Of a stretch of 42,081 nt of DNA, positions 39,663 to 42,081 are shown one piece after another. The stretch's first letter is position 1. Every line of letters starts with the position of its first letter. The notes under the pieces are model-generated. The model was not told where the DNA came from. It was given only the letters and a program-made list of their open reading frames with translations, and did no database searches. The DNA is from JAWVZB01 sp033722375 (GTDB lineage: Bacteria; Actinomycetota; Nitriliruptoria; Nitriliruptorales; Nitriliruptoraceae): assembly GCA_033722375.1 (NCBI GenBank), contig JAWVZB010000010.1, positions 1 to 42,081 of the forward strand, in the 5' to 3' direction. Made by a program: the position numbers and the translations under genes.

Positions 39663-42081
39663 TCAACCCGACCCGGCGGCGTCGGGATCCACGACCCCGA
39701 CACCTGCGAACTGCCGCTCGCGGAGAGAAGCTCGGAGCTCCTCGTCGACGATCCGCCCCGCCACCTCCTCGACCACGGAGCGGGCACGCTCGCGCAGGGA
39801 GCGCGCGGCCCCGAGGTCGCCCGCACGATCGCGGGCGTCGGCCAGGCGCCCCAGCGCCTCCACGAGCACGAGCTGTTGGCCCGACTCGGCCGCCGCCCGT
39901 TCGGCCTCTCGGAGGACCGTGATGGCATCCGCACCACGGCCTTCCGAGGTGGCGAGCATCCCGTCGAGCACGAAGAGCTCGGGCTCGTACACACGCAGCC
40001 CCTTGGTCGCGATCTCGCCCCGTGCCGCCTCGAGGTGCCCCGTTGCGTCAGCGGGCTCGTGGCGGACGAGTGCGAGCCGGGCATGGTCGAGCAGGATCCG
40101 TGGTCGCTCCCAGGCCGTGGTCATCGAGGACGTCTCGAGCGCGACCGACAGCTCGCGTTCGGCACGATCGAGCTCGCCGAGCTGGAGGCTCGCCCCGGCG
40201 AGGTCGGTCCACGTGCTCGAGGAGTAGAACTCCCCGGCGGGGGTCGTGACCGTCGCCTCGGCCTCCGCGCGCAGCTCGCCGAGGTCGGAGGTCAGCCCGC
40301 AGCGGGCGAGGACGTGGGCTCGCCCCGCCATGCCGGCACACACGGCATGTGGCTGACCGACCGAGCGGCCCAGGCGCTCCGCGGCCGCGTACGCGGCGAG
40401 GGCGGTCTCCACGTCCCCGGCGAGTCGCGCCGTCTGCGCCATCCAGTGGTGGGAGCTGGCCGCGTAGAAGGACGCGAACCGGTCGAGGGTCGGCAGGTGT
40501 CGACGGAGCAGCTCCATGGCGCCGGCGACGTCACCGTCTCGGAGGCGGAGGACGGCCCGCCCGTTGCACTCGAGGACCGCGAGGGCCTCCTCGTGCTGCA
40601 CCTCGCGGGCGGCCTGCCAGGCGTCGTCGAAGCCCGCGGCCGCTTCGTCGTAGCGGCCACCGGCGACGAGGTTGGTCGTTCGGCGCAAGAGCCCGACGAT
40701 GCGGACGGTCTCGTTCCCGGCAGTCTCGCCGATCCTCGCCACCTCGGTGTCGTGCTCGACCGAGGTGTCGAAGTTCCCCTGGAGGGCGTTCACCAGGCAG
40801 GCGTTCATGTGGTACTCGGCCAGCCCGTCCTCGTCGTGGATCTCCTCGGCGATGATCCGCGCGCTGCGGAGGTAGGCCATGGCCTGGTCCCAGTCCGCTG
40901 CCAGGGTGGCGGTGCTGAACCCCAGTCGGTTCAGCGCGGCGACCTCGAGGTGGCGCCTCCCGGAGCGCTTCCCGAACTCCAGGAGCGATTGGTACGCAGC
41001 CGACGCGTGGGTCAGGTCCGGGACCAGCGCGTAGGCCTGTCCCAAGCCGTCGTGCGCGGCCAGGACGAGCTCGGGGTCGGCGTCGTCGGGGCGGTGGTCG
41101 AGGGCTGCCGAGAAGAAGCGGATCGCATCGCTCAGCGCCATCGACCGGACCGCGGTGCGGCCGGCGGCGACGAGGTGGGGGAACGCTGCCGCTGGCTCGT
41201 CCGCATCGATGAAGTGGTGGGCGATCTCGGCCGATGCTTCGGGATCTCGGTCGACGAGCTGCCGGGCCACCCGTCCGTGCAGCTCCCGGCGGGTCCGCAG
41301 CAGCACCGTGCTGTAGGCGGTCTCGCGGATCAGTGGGTGTCGGAACGCGAACGACGCCCGCGGCCGGTGACCACGCCGCTCGAGGATCCCGTCGCGAACG
41401 AGGCCCTCGACCTGCCCCTCGAGGTCGTCATCGTGGTCCGCCACCGCGGCAAGCACCTCGGCGTCGAACTCGCGTCCGATCACGGAGGCGACCTGCGCGA
41501 GGTGTCGTGCGGACTCGTCGAGGCGGTCGAGCCGGGCGGTGAGCAGGCCCGTCAGTGATGGGGGGACGCTGATCTCGTCGGTCGCGACGCGTCCGGCGTC
41601 CTCGGAGTGAGTGGGGCTGAGCGCGTGGACGATCTCCTCGACGAACAGCGGGTTCCCACCGGCACGGTCGAGCACCTGCGTACGAAGACCTTCATCCAGC
41701 TCCAGGCCCCCGAGCAGCCGCCGGAGCAGCTCCGCCGTGGCGCCGACGTCGAGCGATTCGAGTTCGACCGCGGTGTGACGGTCGGCGTGCTCGTGCGCGG
41801 CGGTCTCGACCAGGCGCCACGCGAGGTCCTCCTGGTTCGGCCGCATGACGAGCAACAGCACGAGCGGCTCCGTGGCGGTGAGGTCCATGAGCCGCTCGAC
41901 GAGCGCGAGCGACAGGGTGTCCGCCCAGTGGAGGTCGTCGAGGACCAGCACCAGCGGCCGTCGTCGGGCTGCTGCGGTCAGATAGTCAGCCACGGCCTGG
42001 GTGGTGCGCTGATGCAGGATCGGGGTGTCGAGCGAGTCGATCAGCGTCCGTTGGTCGTCGGGCAGCGCCCCGCCCGCGAGG
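39663..42081 (-). CDS. Large AAA-ATPase/TPR protein, 5' end outside the window
   Basis: The reading frame is open through the right edge (805 residues visible). Near the edge PLVLVLDDLHWADTLSL is the Walker B of a STAND/AAA_16 ATPase; its Walker A would lie outside. After it come the winged-helix/ARM-like part (GGNPLFVEEIVHAL, FAFRHPLIRETAYSTVL) and about 500 residues of TPR-like repeats (GLGQAYALVPDLTHASAAY; AERELSVALETS). Proteins like this usually start with a cyclase or LuxR/BTAD domain and act as signalling scaffolds or regulators; no C-terminal LuxR helix-turn-helix is present (it ends VDPDAAGSG), so a cyclase-type head is more likely. Its stop is 3 bp from the sirtuin stop. Confidence 0.87.
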   Translation of the reverse strand, partial: LAGGALPDDQRTLIDSLDTPILHQRTTQAVADYLTAAARRRPLVLVLDDLHWADTLSLALVERLMDLTATEPLVLLLVMRPNQEDLAWRLVETAAHEHADRHTAVELESLDVGATAELLRRLLGGLELDEGLRTQVLDRAGGNPLFVEEIVHALSPTHSEDAGRVATDEISVPPSLTGLLTARLDRLDESARHLAQVASVIGREFDAEVLAAVADHDDDLEGQVEGLVRDGILERRGHRPRASFAFRHPLIRETAYSTVLLRTRRELHGRVARQLVDRDPEASAEIAHHFIDADEPAAAFPHLVAAGRTAVRSMALSDAIRFFSAALDHRPDDADPELVLAAHDGLGQAYALVPDLTHASAAYQSLLEFGKRSGRRHLEVAALNRLGFSTATLAADWDQAMAYLRSARIIAEEIHDEDGLAEYHMNACLVNALQGNFDTSVEHDTEVARIGETAGNETVRIVGLLRRTTNLVAGGRYDEAAAGFDDAWQAAREVQHEEALAVLECNGRAVLRLRDGDVAGAMELLRRHLPTLDRFASFYAASSHHWMAQTARLAGDVETALAAYAAAERLGRSVGQPHAVCAGMAGRAHVLARCGLTSDLGELRAEAEATVTTPAGEFYSSSTWTDLAGASLQLGELDRAERELSVALETSSMTTAWERPRILLDHARLALVRHEPADATGHLEAARGEIATKGLRVYEPELFVLDGMLATSEGRGADAITVLREAERAAAESGQQLVLVEALGRLADARDRAGDLGAARSLRERARSVVEEVAGRIVDEELRASLRERQFAGVGVVDPDAAGSG

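Noticed and set aside
39876..41558. Open frame of 560 codons on the plus strand opposite the AAA-TPR gene
   Set aside because: It mirrors the minus-strand gene codon by codon, has no known domain, and the low-complexity Arg/Gly/Val composition is typical of antisense frames in GC-rich DNA.

Overview
The window is about 42 kb of very GC-rich, densely packed chromosomal DNA with strong G/C at third codon positions. GTG and TTG starts are frequent, stop/start overlaps of the GTGA and ATGA type are common, and TANNNT-type -10 boxes recur. Gene content (ClpB, PspC/LiaF-like proteins, DUF4446, LuxR regulators with TPR repeats, class A PBP with a low-complexity tail, dodecin) fits an actinomycete. 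A deep-branching high-GC lineage such as Nitriliruptoria or Euzebya relatives is my guess and not proven. I see no phage, transposon, CRISPR array or rRNA, so the window looks like ordinary core chromosome with a few accessory modules.

Layout. 1-4.2 kb: 3' part of clpB, then a TerC-family membrane protein and an NhaA Na+/H+ antiporter 3 bp apart. 4.3-8.7 kb: a lipoprotein on the minus strand, diverging from a three-gene overlapping set (membrane protein with a TrkA-C domain, amine-oxidase-like flavoenzyme, phytoene-desaturase-like flavoenzyme). 8.8-13 kb: PPOX-fold flavin/F420 protein, a small membrane protein with a leaderless promoter, a flavin monooxygenase-like enzyme, a TPR-LuxR regulator and a small secreted peptide. 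13.2-14.3 kb: DUF2090 aldolase-like gene overlapping a dodecin gene. 14.3-19 kb: a CarH/LitR-like MerR-B12 regulator, then a PspC-histidine kinase/LuxR response regulator pair diverging from a PspC/LiaF-like membrane protein. The shared upstream region carries a tandem 11-bp repeat. 19.1-23.3 kb: purA-purD-purC plus an unknown beta-rich protein, all overlapping except for the purD-purC gap. 23.3-29.3 kb: DsrE protein and a complete branched-chain/amide ABC importer. Its binding-protein gene is on the plus strand and converges on livHMGF on the minus strand. 29.4-34.4 kb: DUF4446, pheA, serS and a class A penicillin-binding protein. 34.46-34.55 kb: tRNA-Ser(UGA). 34.8-38.8 kb: two related sensor kinases, the second fused to GAF and EAL domains. 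38.9-42 kb: sirtuin, converging on a large AAA-TPR protein that runs off the window.

The most interesting items are four. (1) A two-gene sensor module behind tRNA-Ser pairs a kinase with a degenerate H-box with a histidine kinase-GAF-EAL fusion that keeps every EAL catalytic residue; a 13-bp inverted repeat lies between the genes. (2) The CarH-like regulator keeps the W-x9-EH photoreceptor signature but has Arg where Thermus CarH has the His used in its light adduct. (3) The LivH permease carries a signal peptide and an extracellular beta-domain at its N terminus. (4) The 5' leader of the binding-protein gene can fold into a G-U-compensated hairpin. None of these proves a new system; each is stated with a test.
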